64,000 nucleotides of DNA from an uncultured Bacilli bacterium (GTDB lineage: Bacteria > Bacillota_I > Bacilli_A > RFN20 > CAG-826). The stretch spans positions 62,001-126,000 of the forward strand of contig CAKPBC010000004.1 in the NCBI GenBank assembly GCA_934140155.1, read 5' to 3'. The translations under genes and the position numbers were made by a program. Every line of letters starts with the position of its first letter. Position 1 is the stretch's first letter. Of this stretch, positions 18,526-28,031 are shown one piece after another. The notes beneath the pieces are model-generated. The model ran no database searches. It had not been told where the DNA came from and worked only from the letters and a program-made list of their open reading frames with translations.

Positions 18526-19500
18526 TTATCTTGCTCCCATCTTTATTCTAGGATCAATAAATCCATATGAAATATCTACTACTATCGCGGATAATAAGCC
18601 AACTAGAACATAGAAACCAGAAAGTAACATAAAAAAGTCATAATCTTGAGTGTTAATTGCGGATAAATACAATCCCCCAACACCTGGAATAGCAAATATC
18701 TTTTCAATAACTAATGAGCCACTTAATACTGCAACGAATTCACCTACTATTGAAGGGAAGATTGGTACCATTGCGTTTCTTAATGCATGACGTACTGTTG
18801 CTTGTCCTTTTGTTAATCCTTTCGTTCTAGCTAATAACATAAATTCACTTGTTAATACTTCAGTTAATTCCGCACGAGTGTATCTTGCATAACCCGCGAT
18901 GGAACCAAATGACATTGTAATAATGGCGGGAATCATAGATTTAAACATCGTCCAAGTGAAGTATGAACCGCCGGCATCGGCAAGTGATTTAATGGTTAAA
19001 TCAAACCATCCTAATTTAAAACAAAATATGTACTGCACTAAAAAAGCGTAAATGAAGCTCGGAACAGAAATGAAAAACATAACTGATGTCGAAATGAAAT
19101 GGTCTTCCCATTTATTCTTTTTTAGGGCGGCAAGAATTCCTAAACCAATTCCTAATGGAATAGAAATTAAGGATGAATAAACATTGATTAAAATAGTTGG
19201 GGGTAAGCAATTAACAAAGCTATCCCACACTGGTTTATTACGATATTCTGGAATATTAACACCAATACCGAAGTCACCTTTTAAAAAGATTCTTTTAATA
19301 TAATTCACAAATTGAGTAGGAATAGGATCATAATATCCACGCGCTCTTAATTGCGCTTCAATAATATTTTTGCTATCACCTAGTGATACATCAATATTAA
19401 TAGGCAATAATTTAATTAGTACAAAGCAAATAATTATAATAATAAAGAAGGTTAATATCATAAGACCTAATCTTTTTAATATGTATTTAAACATTGACAT
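18526..19500 (-). CDS. oppB: oligopeptide ABC transporter permease OppB
   Basis: 324 aa, normal for OppB. The N-terminal helix (MILTFFIIIIICFVLIKLLP) and about six helices in total are visible, with the family motif TEVLTSEFMLLARTKGL and the docking loop RHALRNAMVPIFP. It forms the peptide channel with OppC. It starts after AAGGAG, downstream of a long inverted repeat separating it from oppA. Confidence 0.92.
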   Translation of the reverse strand: MSMFKYILKRLGLMILTFFIIIIICFVLIKLLPINIDVSLGDSKNIIEAQLRARGYYDPIPTQFVNYIKRIFLKGDFGIGVNIPEYRNKPVWDSFVNCLPPTILINVYSSLISIPLGIGLGILAALKKNKWEDHFISTSVMFFISVPSFIYAFLVQYIFCFKLGWFDLTIKSLADAGGSYFTWTMFKSMIPAIITMSFGSIAGYARYTRAELTEVLTSEFMLLARTKGLTKGQATVRHALRNAMVPIFPSIVGEFVAVLSGSLVIEKIFAIPGVGGLYLSAINTQDYDFFMLLSGFYVLVGLLSAIVVDISYGFIDPRIKMGAR

Positions 19501-19530
19501 AATGAAAATCTCCTTTCTTTATAATGTGCA

Positions 19531-19569
19531 ATAAATGTGGGATAAACTATTAATCTATCCCACATTTAT
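19531..19569 (-). promoter_or_regulatory. 14-bp perfect inverted repeat between oppA and oppB
   Basis: ATAAATGTGGGATA and its exact reverse complement are separated by an 11-base loop. It lies between the abundant binding-protein gene and the permease genes. No strong T-run follows on the minus strand, so it is more likely an mRNA-stabilising or leaky-terminator hairpin that sets the OppA:OppB ratio than a full terminator. Confidence 0.65.
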
Positions 19570-19593
19570 TTTATGTTTCTTTTCTAATTATAA

Positions 19594-21957
19594 TTAGAGT
19601 TTGTAATCTAATGAATTTTTAGATGTATATGACTTCCATTCTGCATCATCGTAGTTGTAAGTCATGTATCTAATTCCGCCATAAGCCATAAATGTATTAT
19701 AAGTACGGCTAATGTATTCAACTTGGTAAGAAATTAAAGTTGCACTGTATGAGTAAACAATTGGTACTGTATAGTAAGCGCCTAAGATTTGTGCTTCAAG
19801 AGCGGCGATTAATCCAATTCTATCTTCTGCTGCTACTGCACCTTCTGACCAGTCTTCAGCGCCTTGTCCGTTAAGGCAATAATACCAATCCATTAATGAC
19901 ATTGTGTATTCTTTTCCGCGCATTGTGTAAGTCATTTTTTGGCTTGATGTATTCCAAGCTGCAGAATACATATAGTTTGGTGATAAGTAAGCTAATAAGA
20001 AATAACCTGGATCCCAAGCTCCGCCAGTCCATCCACCAATACAAATTTCATAAGCGCCTGATCTAAAATCATTTGCCCATTGGCTTTGGTAAGCTTTGTG
20101 TTGTAATTCTAATTTTCCTTCAAGTTTTGTATCTTTAACCATGTTTTTCAAAGCAGTCTCAAGAAAATCAAATGTTCTAAGGAACGAAGAAGATGTATCA
20201 TCAGCAGTTCCTACTACTAATACAACTTTATCCGTATCTTTAATATCTCCTGCTGCTAGTGCCTTATCATAAGCACTATCAACTAAAGCACGTGCTTGTT
20301 TTAAATCATAGCCCGTAATTGCGGCTTGTGCTGCATCTAAACTATCATATTTAGAAGGATCAATGCCATAAACTTTGCATAAAGTTTCTTTAGCAGCAGC
20401 AGCATCTCGATATGCTTTACCATGAGCTACATCGTAGTAGTGAACTGGTGTAAATATACCAAATCCAGCTTTTGAACTTGTTGTACATTTAGCCGCATAT
20501 TCACTTCTATCAATAGCTAAGGAAATTGCTTTTCTAAAATCATTTTGTAATAAAATAGTTTTGTTAACACCAGCTTTTGAATTTGATCTTAATGCTTTTT
20601 CACTTGATTGAAGTTGTAAAGATTGAACAAAGTCACTAGGAGTAAATACCGCTTGTGAACTATTTTTATAATCTGCGGCTACAGAAGGATCAATGCCAAT
20701 TGAAGTTAAATTACCTTTTTGGAAAGCTTGCCATGCTGATTTCCATTCTGGAATTGTTTCGCATACAATTCTAGTTGTCATATATTGACCTTTATATAAA
20801 TCGGTATTATATCCATACCAGTTTTCATTCTTTTCAAGGATGTATTGTTTACCAGTTTGGAAAGAAGTTAATTTATAAGGTCCCCAAGATGCAGTAGAGG
20901 AAACATCACTATTATAAGTTGAAGTCCATAGTGTTGAACCAAGTTGTGGTGCTTTTTTATTAGCTTCATATTTTGATTTTTGAACTAATGGTAAACTTGA
21001 CATATTATAAGCAGCTTTATAACTTAATGAACCATCTTCTTCTAATAATTGAAGTGGATTATCAAGAATCAATACTAATTCAAAATCATTATCACCTACA
21101 AATAATCCTACATTACCATCATAATCCATTTTTGGGAAATCATAGTACATGGATGCTTCATCTAAGAAATAACTAACCATTACTTCTTCAGTAGTTCCAA
21201 AAGCCGCAGCCATATTTACCCACAAGTCACGAAGTTGTTTTATAGTTAAACCACTATCAACGATTTCATCTTTTGCCTCACCTATTTCTTTTCCGTCTTT
21301 ATCTAAAACGGCTCCGAATGAGTAATCCCAGTTAATATAACCTTTTTCATTACCGAATTTAGTGAGGAAAGCATCTACGCTAGATAATTTATCATTAGCA
21401 ATAACTTCTGTAGGTGTTGCTAAAGCCTTTTGTCCATTATTGAAATAGTTCTTGGCGTTATGGATAACATTAGCACCTGTATAGAAAGAATCAGCACGAT
21501 AGTTTTTAAATTCTGGCGCTAATTGTTCTTTCATGGTATAAACGAAATCGGATGCATCAATCTTACTTCCATCGTCCCATTTTAAGTCTTGTCTTAAAGT
21601 AATCTTATACGCCCTAGCTGATTGTGAGCCAGCAGGGATACCCCATTTTTCATTACCAGCGTAAGTCTTGGTAACATCTTCAAGTTTAGTTGCGGCATCA
21701 TAGTTAACAGTGAAATCATTATCAATGATCTTTCCTTTACTATCAAACTTATAATCGAAACTAAAGAATGAACTACCAATTTGTGACATAATCTGAGTAT
21801 CGTTTTCGTCTTGATATGTTAATTCATTCCAGTTAGACGGCGATACCATAGTGTAGTTGCGATAAGTGTAAACACCTTTTCCTTCACCTCCTCCGCCACA
21901 AGATGCTAACGAAGTGATAGCAAAAATTGAGAGTAACAAAAAATTGTTCCTTTTCAT
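19594..21957 (-). CDS. oppA: oligopeptide-binding lipoprotein OppA, enlarged
   Basis: 787 aa against about 540 in typical OppA. The lipoprotein signal MKRNNFLLLSIFAITSLASC has lipobox LASC, with a Gly-rich start of the mature protein. The SBP_bac_5 signature region is present: ITLRQDLKWDDGSKIDASDF (about 123-142), then YNDFRKAISLAIDR-type sequence in the middle and a WTGGAWDPGYFLLAYLSPNY segment near the C-terminus. It captures peptides outside the membrane for OppBCDF. It is the first gene of the operon, with its own promoter and a cre-like site upstream. Extra length is spread between the conserved blocks. Confidence 0.92.
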   Translation of the reverse strand: MKRNNFLLLSIFAITSLASCGGGGEGKGVYTYRNYTMVSPSNWNELTYQDENDTQIMSQIGSSFFSFDYKFDSKGKIIDNDFTVNYDAATKLEDVTKTYAGNEKWGIPAGSQSARAYKITLRQDLKWDDGSKIDASDFVYTMKEQLAPEFKNYRADSFYTGANVIHNAKNYFNNGQKALATPTEVIANDKLSSVDAFLTKFGNEKGYINWDYSFGAVLDKDGKEIGEAKDEIVDSGLTIKQLRDLWVNMAAAFGTTEEVMVSYFLDEASMYYDFPKMDYDGNVGLFVGDNDFELVLILDNPLQLLEEDGSLSYKAAYNMSSLPLVQKSKYEANKKAPQLGSTLWTSTYNSDVSSTASWGPYKLTSFQTGKQYILEKNENWYGYNTDLYKGQYMTTRIVCETIPEWKSAWQAFQKGNLTSIGIDPSVAADYKNSSQAVFTPSDFVQSLQLQSSEKALRSNSKAGVNKTILLQNDFRKAISLAIDRSEYAAKCTTSSKAGFGIFTPVHYYDVAHGKAYRDAAAAKETLCKVYGIDPSKYDSLDAAQAAITGYDLKQARALVDSAYDKALAAGDIKDTDKVVLVVGTADDTSSSFLRTFDFLETALKNMVKDTKLEGKLELQHKAYQSQWANDFRSGAYEICIGGWTGGAWDPGYFLLAYLSPNYMYSAAWNTSSQKMTYTMRGKEYTMSLMDWYYCLNGQGAEDWSEGAVAAEDRIGLIAALEAQILGAYYTVPIVYSYSATLISYQVEYISRTYNTFMAYGGIRYMTYNYDDAEWKSYTSKNSLDYKL

Positions 21958-22012
21958 ACAAATTATTCCTTTCTTAGGACAGTCAATCGTCCCGTAAATT
22001 TTAATTGCCGTT

Positions 22013-22042
22013 ATCTTACCATATCTAATTTTGGCTTGTCAA
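22013..22042 (-). promoter_or_regulatory. promoter of the opp operon
   Basis: On the minus strand TTGACA, 18 bases, then TAAGAT preceded by TGG (an extended -10). Transcription would start about 50 bp before the oppA ATG. Confidence 0.65.
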
Positions 22043-22065
22043 TAAATTTTTTATACATTATTTTA

Positions 22066-22079
22066 TGTAATCGATTTCA
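22066..22079 (-). promoter_or_regulatory. cre-like (CcpA) site upstream of the oppA promoter
   Basis: TGAAATCGATTACA matches the cre consensus TGWAANCGNTNWCA at every fixed position. It lies 23 bp upstream of the -35 box, a position seen for CcpA activation as well as repression. Confidence 0.5.
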
Positions 22080-22187
22080 AATATATAATCAAAAAAGTTC
22101 CAACAAATCCAATTAATGTCGTAATTTATATATTTTGGCTGAGAAAATGTAATATCATTTTTAATATAAAAATGAAGATTTCAATAC

Positions 22188-22218
22188 AAAAAAAGGCTAT
22201 GGATTTTAACCCATAACC
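22188..22218 (-). terminator. intrinsic terminator after the 22244 gene
   Basis: On the minus strand GGTTATGG pairs with CCATAGCC across an 8-base loop and is followed by seven T. It ends the transcript of the small membrane protein before the opp promoter. Confidence 0.8.
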
Positions 22219-22243
22219 TATAAATTGCATTTATGTTTTACAA

Positions 22244-22792
22244 TTATTTAAATAATTTATTTGCAATTAAACTAAACACTGATAATACACCACCGCAAAT
22301 AGCAAGTATGCCACTTACAATTGTCATAGCGGTTAATGCATAAGTTCCAACTTTATCTGTTTTAGTTGTTGTAAACCCACCTGATAAAACATTTGGTGTT
22401 TTAACAACATTTTGCATTCCAGCATACATTTGTGGGATTAATAAAATTACAACGCCACCAGCAATCATCAATGCTCCAAACACAAAGCACATAAGCTTAC
22501 GTGATTTAGCATCTTTAACTAATACCGATAATATTAAGAAGAATGCAGAAATGAATACTACTAAATATGCAATGAATCCCAAAACAGTTCCTGTTACTGT
22601 TGTAGAAATACTACCTACTGCAGTTGTCTTACCAAAAAACAATTCTTTAAATTCAATTAAACTATCAGAATTAGTTTCTTTGATATTTGTAAAGAACATC
22701 ATAACAAATACAGCAATACCCATTAATATTGATAGAGCAACGCAAATATTAGATACTCCACCAAAACTCTTTTTTGATTTTCTTTTTGCCAT
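22244..22792 (-). CDS. small four-helix membrane protein, unknown
   Basis: 182 aa. A Lys/Arg/Ser-rich N-terminus (MAKRKSKKSFGG) is followed by four hydrophobic helices: about 15-33, 69-88, 99-120 and 151-175. A Thr/Gly-rich loop lies between helices 3 and 4. No conserved family motif recognised. AAGGAG precedes the ATG and a strong terminator follows. The DegV gene is 49 bp upstream. Confidence 0.6.
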   Translation of the reverse strand: MAKRKSKKSFGGVSNICVALSILMGIAVFVMMFFTNIKETNSDSLIEFKELFFGKTTAVGSISTTVTGTVLGFIAYLVVFISAFFLILSVLVKDAKSRKLMCFVFGALMIAGGVVILLIPQMYAGMQNVVKTPNVLSGGFTTTKTDKVGTYALTAMTIVSGILAICGGVLSVFSLIANKLFK

Positions 22793-22841
22793 GTTTTTTC
22801 TTCTCCTTTCAAAAATATTCTAACAAATTATTGATGTTTTC

Positions 22842-23690
22842 TCAATTACGAATGAATAAAACTCCTAAAGTTCCTTGACCACAATGGCTAGTAACAACAG
22901 ATCCTGCAACTGTAACAATAATTTCTTTGAATTTAAACTCTTGTTGAAGTTTCTCTTTAATGCAATCAACAATATCATCAGTGCAAGACGCATGTGTTAT
23001 AAACACGCGAGTATCATCGTAATCTTTATATTCTTCTGCCAAATCATCAACATATTTAGCAATACAACTTTTTAATTTACCACGATATTTCTTCTTAACG
23101 CCTAATTTACCATCTTTCATATCAATTGATGGGTGAATTTTAAATATATTAGCCATTAAATTAGCAACGGAACTACATCTTCCACCTTTACATAAGTAAT
23201 CGGTAGTATCAACAACGAAAGATGTTTGTGTTTTATTTTTAATACTTTCAATATAATCCACGATTTCTTTAGCGGATTTTCCTTCTGCTCTTAAATCAAC
23301 AGCTTTCATAACAAGTAATCCTTGACCAGTTGATAGTTGACGGGTATCAATAACATGTACTTTGCCATCAAATGATTCCGCTGCTAATTTGGCATTTACA
23401 CCACTAGAAGAACAATCAGTGGAAATATCAAAATGGATAACTTCATCATTGTTTTTTAATAGTTCAGCAAATAATGTCAAATATTGTTCAACTGAACAAG
23501 CACTTGTTTTTGGTAATACACCAGTTTTAGCTACATACTCAAATATCATTTGTGGTGTAATATTAACACCATCAAGATAATCTTCTTCACCTAAAATAAC
23601 ATGTAATGGTGCAATAGATATTTTGTGTTTAGCAATTAATTCTGGCGATAAATCAGCAGTACTATCAGTAGATATAACAATATTGGACAT
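22842..23690 (-). CDS. DegV-family fatty-acid-binding protein
   Basis: 282 aa, typical of DegV. The N-terminus MSNIVISTDSTADLSPEL contains the lipid-head-group motif TDSTAD, and the second conserved block is PKTSACSVEQYL. VHVIDTRQLSTGQGLLV and the GGRCSS loop are also characteristic. DegV/FakB proteins present fatty acids to the kinase FakA for phospholipid synthesis; FakA is not in the window, so which lipid and which role cannot be said. The start is the ATG preceded by AAGGAGTGAATTTT; the longer GTG start three codons upstream lies inside that ribosome-binding site. Confidence 0.88.
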   Translation of the reverse strand: MSNIVISTDSTADLSPELIAKHKISIAPLHVILGEEDYLDGVNITPQMIFEYVAKTGVLPKTSACSVEQYLTLFAELLKNNDEVIHFDISTDCSSSGVNAKLAAESFDGKVHVIDTRQLSTGQGLLVMKAVDLRAEGKSAKEIVDYIESIKNKTQTSFVVDTTDYLCKGGRCSSVANLMANIFKIHPSIDMKDGKLGVKKKYRGKLKSCIAKYVDDLAEEYKDYDDTRVFITHASCTDDIVDCIKEKLQQEFKFKEIIVTVAGSVVTSHCGQGTLGVLFIRN

Positions 23691-23765
23691 AAAATTCACT
23701 CCTTAAAAAACATATTAGAATAATGATAACATAATTTTTAATATTTCGATATATTTTAGATAAAA

Positions 23766-24218
23766 TTATTTGCATAATTTTTTAATATAATGACGTTCTT
23801 TCAAAGTAACTTTTCCATCAACGCTAATAATTAATAAACATAAAGAAATTAAATCCGCTACTAACGACTCATCTAAATAAGAAATGATTTTAACCATGTC
23901 TTGATTATATTTTTTAATCATTGAGCGGCCTTCTTTATCTTTTTTAAATGATGTTTTAATTGTTTGAAAATCAAAATCATTTCCAAATGTTTTTACTAAC
24001 GCTGGATACATTAATAAATATTCCTTTTCATCAATTACTCCATCGGACACTATCGCCCCTAAAATAAAGGCAACATAAGTTTCAATTGGATCAATCTCTT
24101 CAATACTTAAAGCATGTAATTTAGCTAATACTACTGCTGATTTTTCCGCTAATAAGACTCCTCTTTCAACAGTAGATAAACTTTCATACTCATTACATAA
24201 TTTTTTAAAATCAAACAT
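23766..24218 (-). CDS. TerB-like helical protein
   Basis: 150 aa, all helical. Two copies of the TerB-type acidic motif are visible: AIVSDGVIDEKEYLLMYP (about 60) and LLIISVDGKVTLKERHYI near the end, each an alpha-hairpin of the type D/SDGxVxxxE. TerB-like proteins bind divalent metals and often sit beside membrane-associated systems; their role is not settled. It starts at the ATG after AAGGAGTGAATATT and lies 15 bp after the ABC-2 permease gene, so it probably belongs to that operon. Confidence 0.55.
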   Translation of the reverse strand: MFDFKKLCNEYESLSTVERGVLLAEKSAVVLAKLHALSIEEIDPIETYVAFILGAIVSDGVIDEKEYLLMYPALVKTFGNDFDFQTIKTSFKKDKEGRSMIKKYNQDMVKIISYLDESLVADLISLCLLIISVDGKVTLKERHYIKKLCK

Positions 24219-24233
24219 AATATTCACTCCTTA

Positions 24234-26051
24234 CTATAATGGTAAATCTTTTTTAACAAATTTGGTAGAGCCGATTATATATCCTAATAAACCTAATGCG
24301 AATAAAATTGCAAATTTCCAAATAAATACGGTTGTACCATTAATAATTGAAATAGAATCAAATAAAGTAATAATTGTTACAAAGTTGAAGTTATTTAAAG
24401 CATCTAAACGAACAACAGATGGAATTACTTGGCTACCAAATAGTCCTAACATTGCGGCAACTAAAGCAAATATTGATAATCCGCCACCAACAGCCATTGA
24501 ACGTTTGCTACGATCAAACCAGCAAGATGTTAAGAAACATAATCCTGATAATGCAAATAAGACTAAGAATGCACCGACATTAAGTAAGATTAAGTGTCCA
24601 TATGTTAATTGAACTTCTTGACCAACAATAGCTAAGCAAACACAACCTGTAATAGTAGTCAAGCCAAACATAGCAAGTAATGATCCGACAAGATAAACAG
24701 CTTGAGTAAATACGACTGTTTTTCTTTTAGTTGATGTTGATAAGACATAAGCCATAGAACCACTATCAACTTGACCACTAATTAAGTTATTAGAAGCCAT
24801 AATCATATAAATAATAGGTAATAATAATCCCGCTAATTTATAGAAGATAGATCCAACGATTAAGCTATATAAATCAAGTGTTCCTACTTCTTTTAAAGCT
24901 TCTGAAACATCACTAGGTAAAGAAGATAATAAACTTCCTGCAACATCACCAATTAATTCTTCATTCATTTTGGCATAAGCGGCCTTATATTCTTCTTGAG
25001 TTTTAATTTCGCCATTTGCTAATTTTTCATCTAATAAACCAACTTCATAAGCCAAACGATTACGGTAACTAATTGTGCTTGTCATTGACATATGACGTAC
25101 TGATTGATAGTTATAGTTAAATGAAGCATATTTTTCTTCATCAACGCCATAAGTAGATAATGCATCAATAATTGTGCTAACCATATCTGCTTTAGTTACT
25201 TGACCAGCTAAGAATACTGATGAAGCAGTTTCAGCACGATCAGCGCGGTATTCATTTCTTTCTTCGCTAGTTAAATAAGTGTTAACATCTCCTGCACTAA
25301 TATGCATTACTAATGAAGTAACATCATAATCATCAAACATCTTTTCATTATTATCAGTAAAAATTTCTGGACTTACCATATCCGGTTTAATGGCAAACAT
25401 AGTTGTACCAAATCTTTCAGTTCCAGCAGTAGTTTCTACTTTTTCTCCTGCTTCGTTTTCTTCATAATAATATTCTTTTAATTGACTAGTAGCGACTAAG
25501 AAACTAGCACTTAATGCGCCTTTTTGATTAGCGGGATTGCTACTTGACCAGCTAACTAGAGCTTCATTATAAGCTTGCTCACTATCATAGTTTTCTCTAA
25601 CTGGTTGATTTTTAGTCCAATCACTATAATTTTTTGCATATAATTGTTCGACTAATGTTTCTGGTGTAGGCATTTGACCTTGCCAAGTCACCATTGCTTG
25701 TTGATATTGATTTAAATCGCTATAATCACTACTTTTTGGCATAGCGTTTAACCAATAATTAAATTTTCCATCATAAACTAATGCATCACTTGCATCTTCA
25801 ACAAAATAATTATCAAATTGAATCATACCATCAGTTTGGGTAGTATAAAAACTAATTGATTGTTTTTCTAAAAGTGCATCAATTTCTTTAGTAACAATGG
25901 TATCTTGAATTGCATTTTTAGTTTCACCAATATTACCATTACCACTAATGAGCATAACACATGCTAACATGAAGCAAACTGCAAATGTGATAATAGCCCA
26001 CATTGTGCCATTTGCTTTACAAGATTGTTTAAAAAGTGCTTTACTAAACAT
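24234..26051 (-). CDS. ABC-2-type exporter permease
   Basis: 605 aa. Helix 1 (about 17-37) is followed by a large extracytoplasmic domain of about 350 residues, rich in Tyr, Glu and Asn. A cluster of five or six helices fills the C-terminal 220 residues, including LISGQVDSGSMAYVLSTSTKRKTV, typical of ABC-2 permeases (DSGSxAYxLSxPxxRxxxV). It lies 1 bp after the ATPase genes and should form the membrane channel for them. Substrate unknown; the TetR neighbour suggests export of a toxic or signalling compound. Confidence 0.8.
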   Translation of the reverse strand: MFSKALFKQSCKANGTMWAIITFAVCFMLACVMLISGNGNIGETKNAIQDTIVTKEIDALLEKQSISFYTTQTDGMIQFDNYFVEDASDALVYDGKFNYWLNAMPKSSDYSDLNQYQQAMVTWQGQMPTPETLVEQLYAKNYSDWTKNQPVRENYDSEQAYNEALVSWSSSNPANQKGALSASFLVATSQLKEYYYEENEAGEKVETTAGTERFGTTMFAIKPDMVSPEIFTDNNEKMFDDYDVTSLVMHISAGDVNTYLTSEERNEYRADRAETASSVFLAGQVTKADMVSTIIDALSTYGVDEEKYASFNYNYQSVRHMSMTSTISYRNRLAYEVGLLDEKLANGEIKTQEEYKAAYAKMNEELIGDVAGSLLSSLPSDVSEALKEVGTLDLYSLIVGSIFYKLAGLLLPIIYMIMASNNLISGQVDSGSMAYVLSTSTKRKTVVFTQAVYLVGSLLAMFGLTTITGCVCLAIVGQEVQLTYGHLILLNVGAFLVLFALSGLCFLTSCWFDRSKRSMAVGGGLSIFALVAAMLGLFGSQVIPSVVRLDALNNFNFVTIITLFDSISIINGTTVFIWKFAILFALGLLGYIIGSTKFVKKDLPL

Positions 26052-26052
26052 A

Positions 26053-26955
26053 TTACTTACTCTCCTTTTTTTCTAATAATACTTTTTTAAAATGTTTTTC
26101 TAAGGTATAAGGTATTTCAGAAATGAATTTAACATCATAGTTTTTTAATGTTTTTAATAATTCCCCTGTCTCCTTAGCGTTAATTGAAATAGTCACTTGA
26201 TTATATTGTTTTTGTTTACGAGTAATCGTATATTTTTCTTTTAAGAAATTCTTATAATCATCAGTAGACTTAAATTCAATTTTAAAATCTTTAATTGGAT
26301 GATTACGAATATCATCCATATTTACAACATCAATAATATGTCCATCATTAATTAAGGCAACACGATCACATGTTGTTTCAAGTTCTTCAAACATATGACT
26401 AGACATAAATATTGTTTTTCCTTTTTTATGTTCTTCTTTAATAATATCTAGGAAGGTTACACGCATCAAAGGATCAAGACCAGTGGTTGGTTCATCAAGA
26501 ATAATAATTGGGGCATCATTCATCAAAGCTGCAACTAATGCAGTTTTTTGTTTCATACCTTTACTCATTCTTTTTAAATTAGCACGTGGATCTAATTGTA
26601 ATCTTTAAATTAGTTCATTGGCGTAATCCATATTCTTCATGTTTAAGAACTCTGCTTGACATTTAAGAAAATCAATACCAGTCTTTAAATCCGGGAAAGC
26701 AATTTCTCCAGGTACATAACCAATATCTTTTACAATTTCACTTGCATGTTCCCAAGAAGATTTATTGTTAACTAATACTTGTCCGCTTGTAGGTTTAATA
26801 AATCCCATAATGTTACGAATAGTTGTGGTTTTACCACTTCCATTAGTGCCAACGAATCCAATCATTTCACCTTTTTCGATATTTAAATTAATGTCAAATA
26901 TTCCTTGATTACTTCCATAATCTTTGGTTAAGTTTTTTATTTCAATGACACTCAT
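26053..26955 (-). pseudogene. ABC exporter ATPase interrupted by an in-frame TAA
   Basis: The 5' part (351 nt) encodes Walker A GTNGSGKTT and the Q-loop region, ending YANELI before TAA at 26605-26607. The next codons, in the same frame, read RLQLDPRANLKRMSKGMKQK, the expected signature helix, then Walker B PIIILDEPTTGLD and the H-loop SSHMFEEL. So one 300-residue ATPase is split by a single nonsense codon and not by a frameshift. The ATG that opens the downstream half lies inside the signature motif and is unlikely to be a real start. It starts with GGAGGTG and overlaps the intact ATPase gene by 4 bp (ATGA). Confidence 0.8.
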
Positions 26956-27887
26956 TTTAAAGCACCTCCAAAGTCTTTATCTTCTTTATAGAATTTCATG
27001 AAGTAATCTTCTAATGATTCCTTACGGTTTGAAAACTCATTAATTTCTAGTCCTGATAATATTTCGATTGCTTTATTCATATCTTCATCTTCTAATGAAA
27101 TAAATACTTTATTGCCTTCTATTTTTAAGATTTCTGCAGATGGGATTTTATTAATAGATTTTTTAAATTTATTAACATTCTTTTCATCTTTAAAATCAAC
27201 CGTATAATATTTTTTTGAAGCATGTTTTAAATCATCCGCGACGAATTCAGAAACGATTTTTCCATCTTTAATAATCGCAATACGATCACAAGTAGAATCA
27301 ATTTCCGAGAAAATATGACTTGAAAGTAAAATCGTTTTACCTCTACTTTTTTCTTCATGAATAAACTTAATGAAGTTTTCCTGCATAACTGGATCAAGTC
27401 CACTAGTAGGCTCATCAAGAATTAAGACATCAGGGTCACTCATAAATGCCGCGACAATCGCAAGTTTTCTTTTAACCCCCAAACTCATTCTTTTTGTTTC
27501 GCCTTGTAATGTAACATCATCTAATTCGAATAATGTTAACATGCTATTTAGCTTATCTTCATTATGAATGTGTTGTAAATCTTGCATCATTCTTAAGAAT
27601 TGCCATCCTGTTAATCCAGCTGGTAAAGCAATTTCTCCAGGAATGTAACCAACATGGTTTAATATTTCATAATATTTATTAAATGTTGGTTCTCCTAATA
27701 TATAAGTATTACCTTTATCAGGTTTTGAAAATCCCATTAGGTGTCTAATAGTTGTTGATTTACCAGCACCATTAGGACCTAAGAAACCAAACACTTCACC
27801 TTTTTTAATTGCAAAGCTTACATCAAAGACGCCACGTCCACTTCCATAATCTTTTGTTAAATTTTTAACTTCTATAATGTTTTCCAT
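26952..27887 (-). CDS. ABC exporter ATPase, intact
   Basis: 311 aa. Walker A is GPNGAGKST (about 38-46), the signature region KRMSLGVKRK, Walker B VLILDEPTSGLD and the H-loop LLSSHIFSEI. A C-terminal extension of about 90 residues with ESLEDYFMKFY is typical of antibiotic- or bacteriocin-type exporter ATPases. The neighbouring second ATPase is about 40% similar by eye, so the exporter was probably built with two different ATPases. GAGGAGG precedes the ATG; it is the first gene of an operon divergent from the TetR regulator. Confidence 0.88.
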   Translation of the reverse strand: MENIIEVKNLTKDYGSGRGVFDVSFAIKKGEVFGFLGPNGAGKSTTIRHLMGFSKPDKGNTYILGEPTFNKYYEILNHVGYIPGEIALPAGLTGWQFLRMMQDLQHIHNEDKLNSMLTLFELDDVTLQGETKRMSLGVKRKLAIVAAFMSDPDVLILDEPTSGLDPVMQENFIKFIHEEKSRGKTILLSSHIFSEIDSTCDRIAIIKDGKIVSEFVADDLKHASKKYYTVDFKDEKNVNKFKKSINKIPSAEILKIEGNKVFISLEDEDMNKAIEILSGLEINEFSNRKESLEDYFMKFYKEDKDFGGALK

Positions 27888-27908
27888 AATGTTCCTCCTC
27901 TCTTTTAA

Positions 27909-28008
27909 ATCAACATTGTTGACATTTGAACGATGTTAAGATATATTATTTATATACAATGTTGAACCACATTTTTATCACCATTGTTAAAATTTCAACA
28001 TTGTTAAT
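27909..28008. promoter_or_regulatory. operator array between the ABC exporter and tetR
   Basis: Five related elements share AACATTGTT or its complement: near 27911, 27928, 27956, 27981 and 27995 (for example TCAACATTGTTGA and TCAACATTGTTAA). Such inverted half-sites flanking divergent promoters are typical of TetR-family autoregulation. The footprint would cover promoters on both strands. Confidence 0.6.
27919..27947 (+). promoter_or_regulatory. promoter of the tetR gene
   Basis: TTGACA, 17 bases, then TATATT. The -35 box overlaps the first operator-like element and the spacer contains the second, consistent with self-repression. Confidence 0.6.
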
Positions 28009-28031
28009 AAAACTGTATAGGAGGACAATTT

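Noticed and set aside
26053..26568. Separate short ABC ATPase gene starting inside the signature motif
   Set aside because: It is the continuation, in the same frame, of the interrupted upstream gene; the first ATG is not a natural start.
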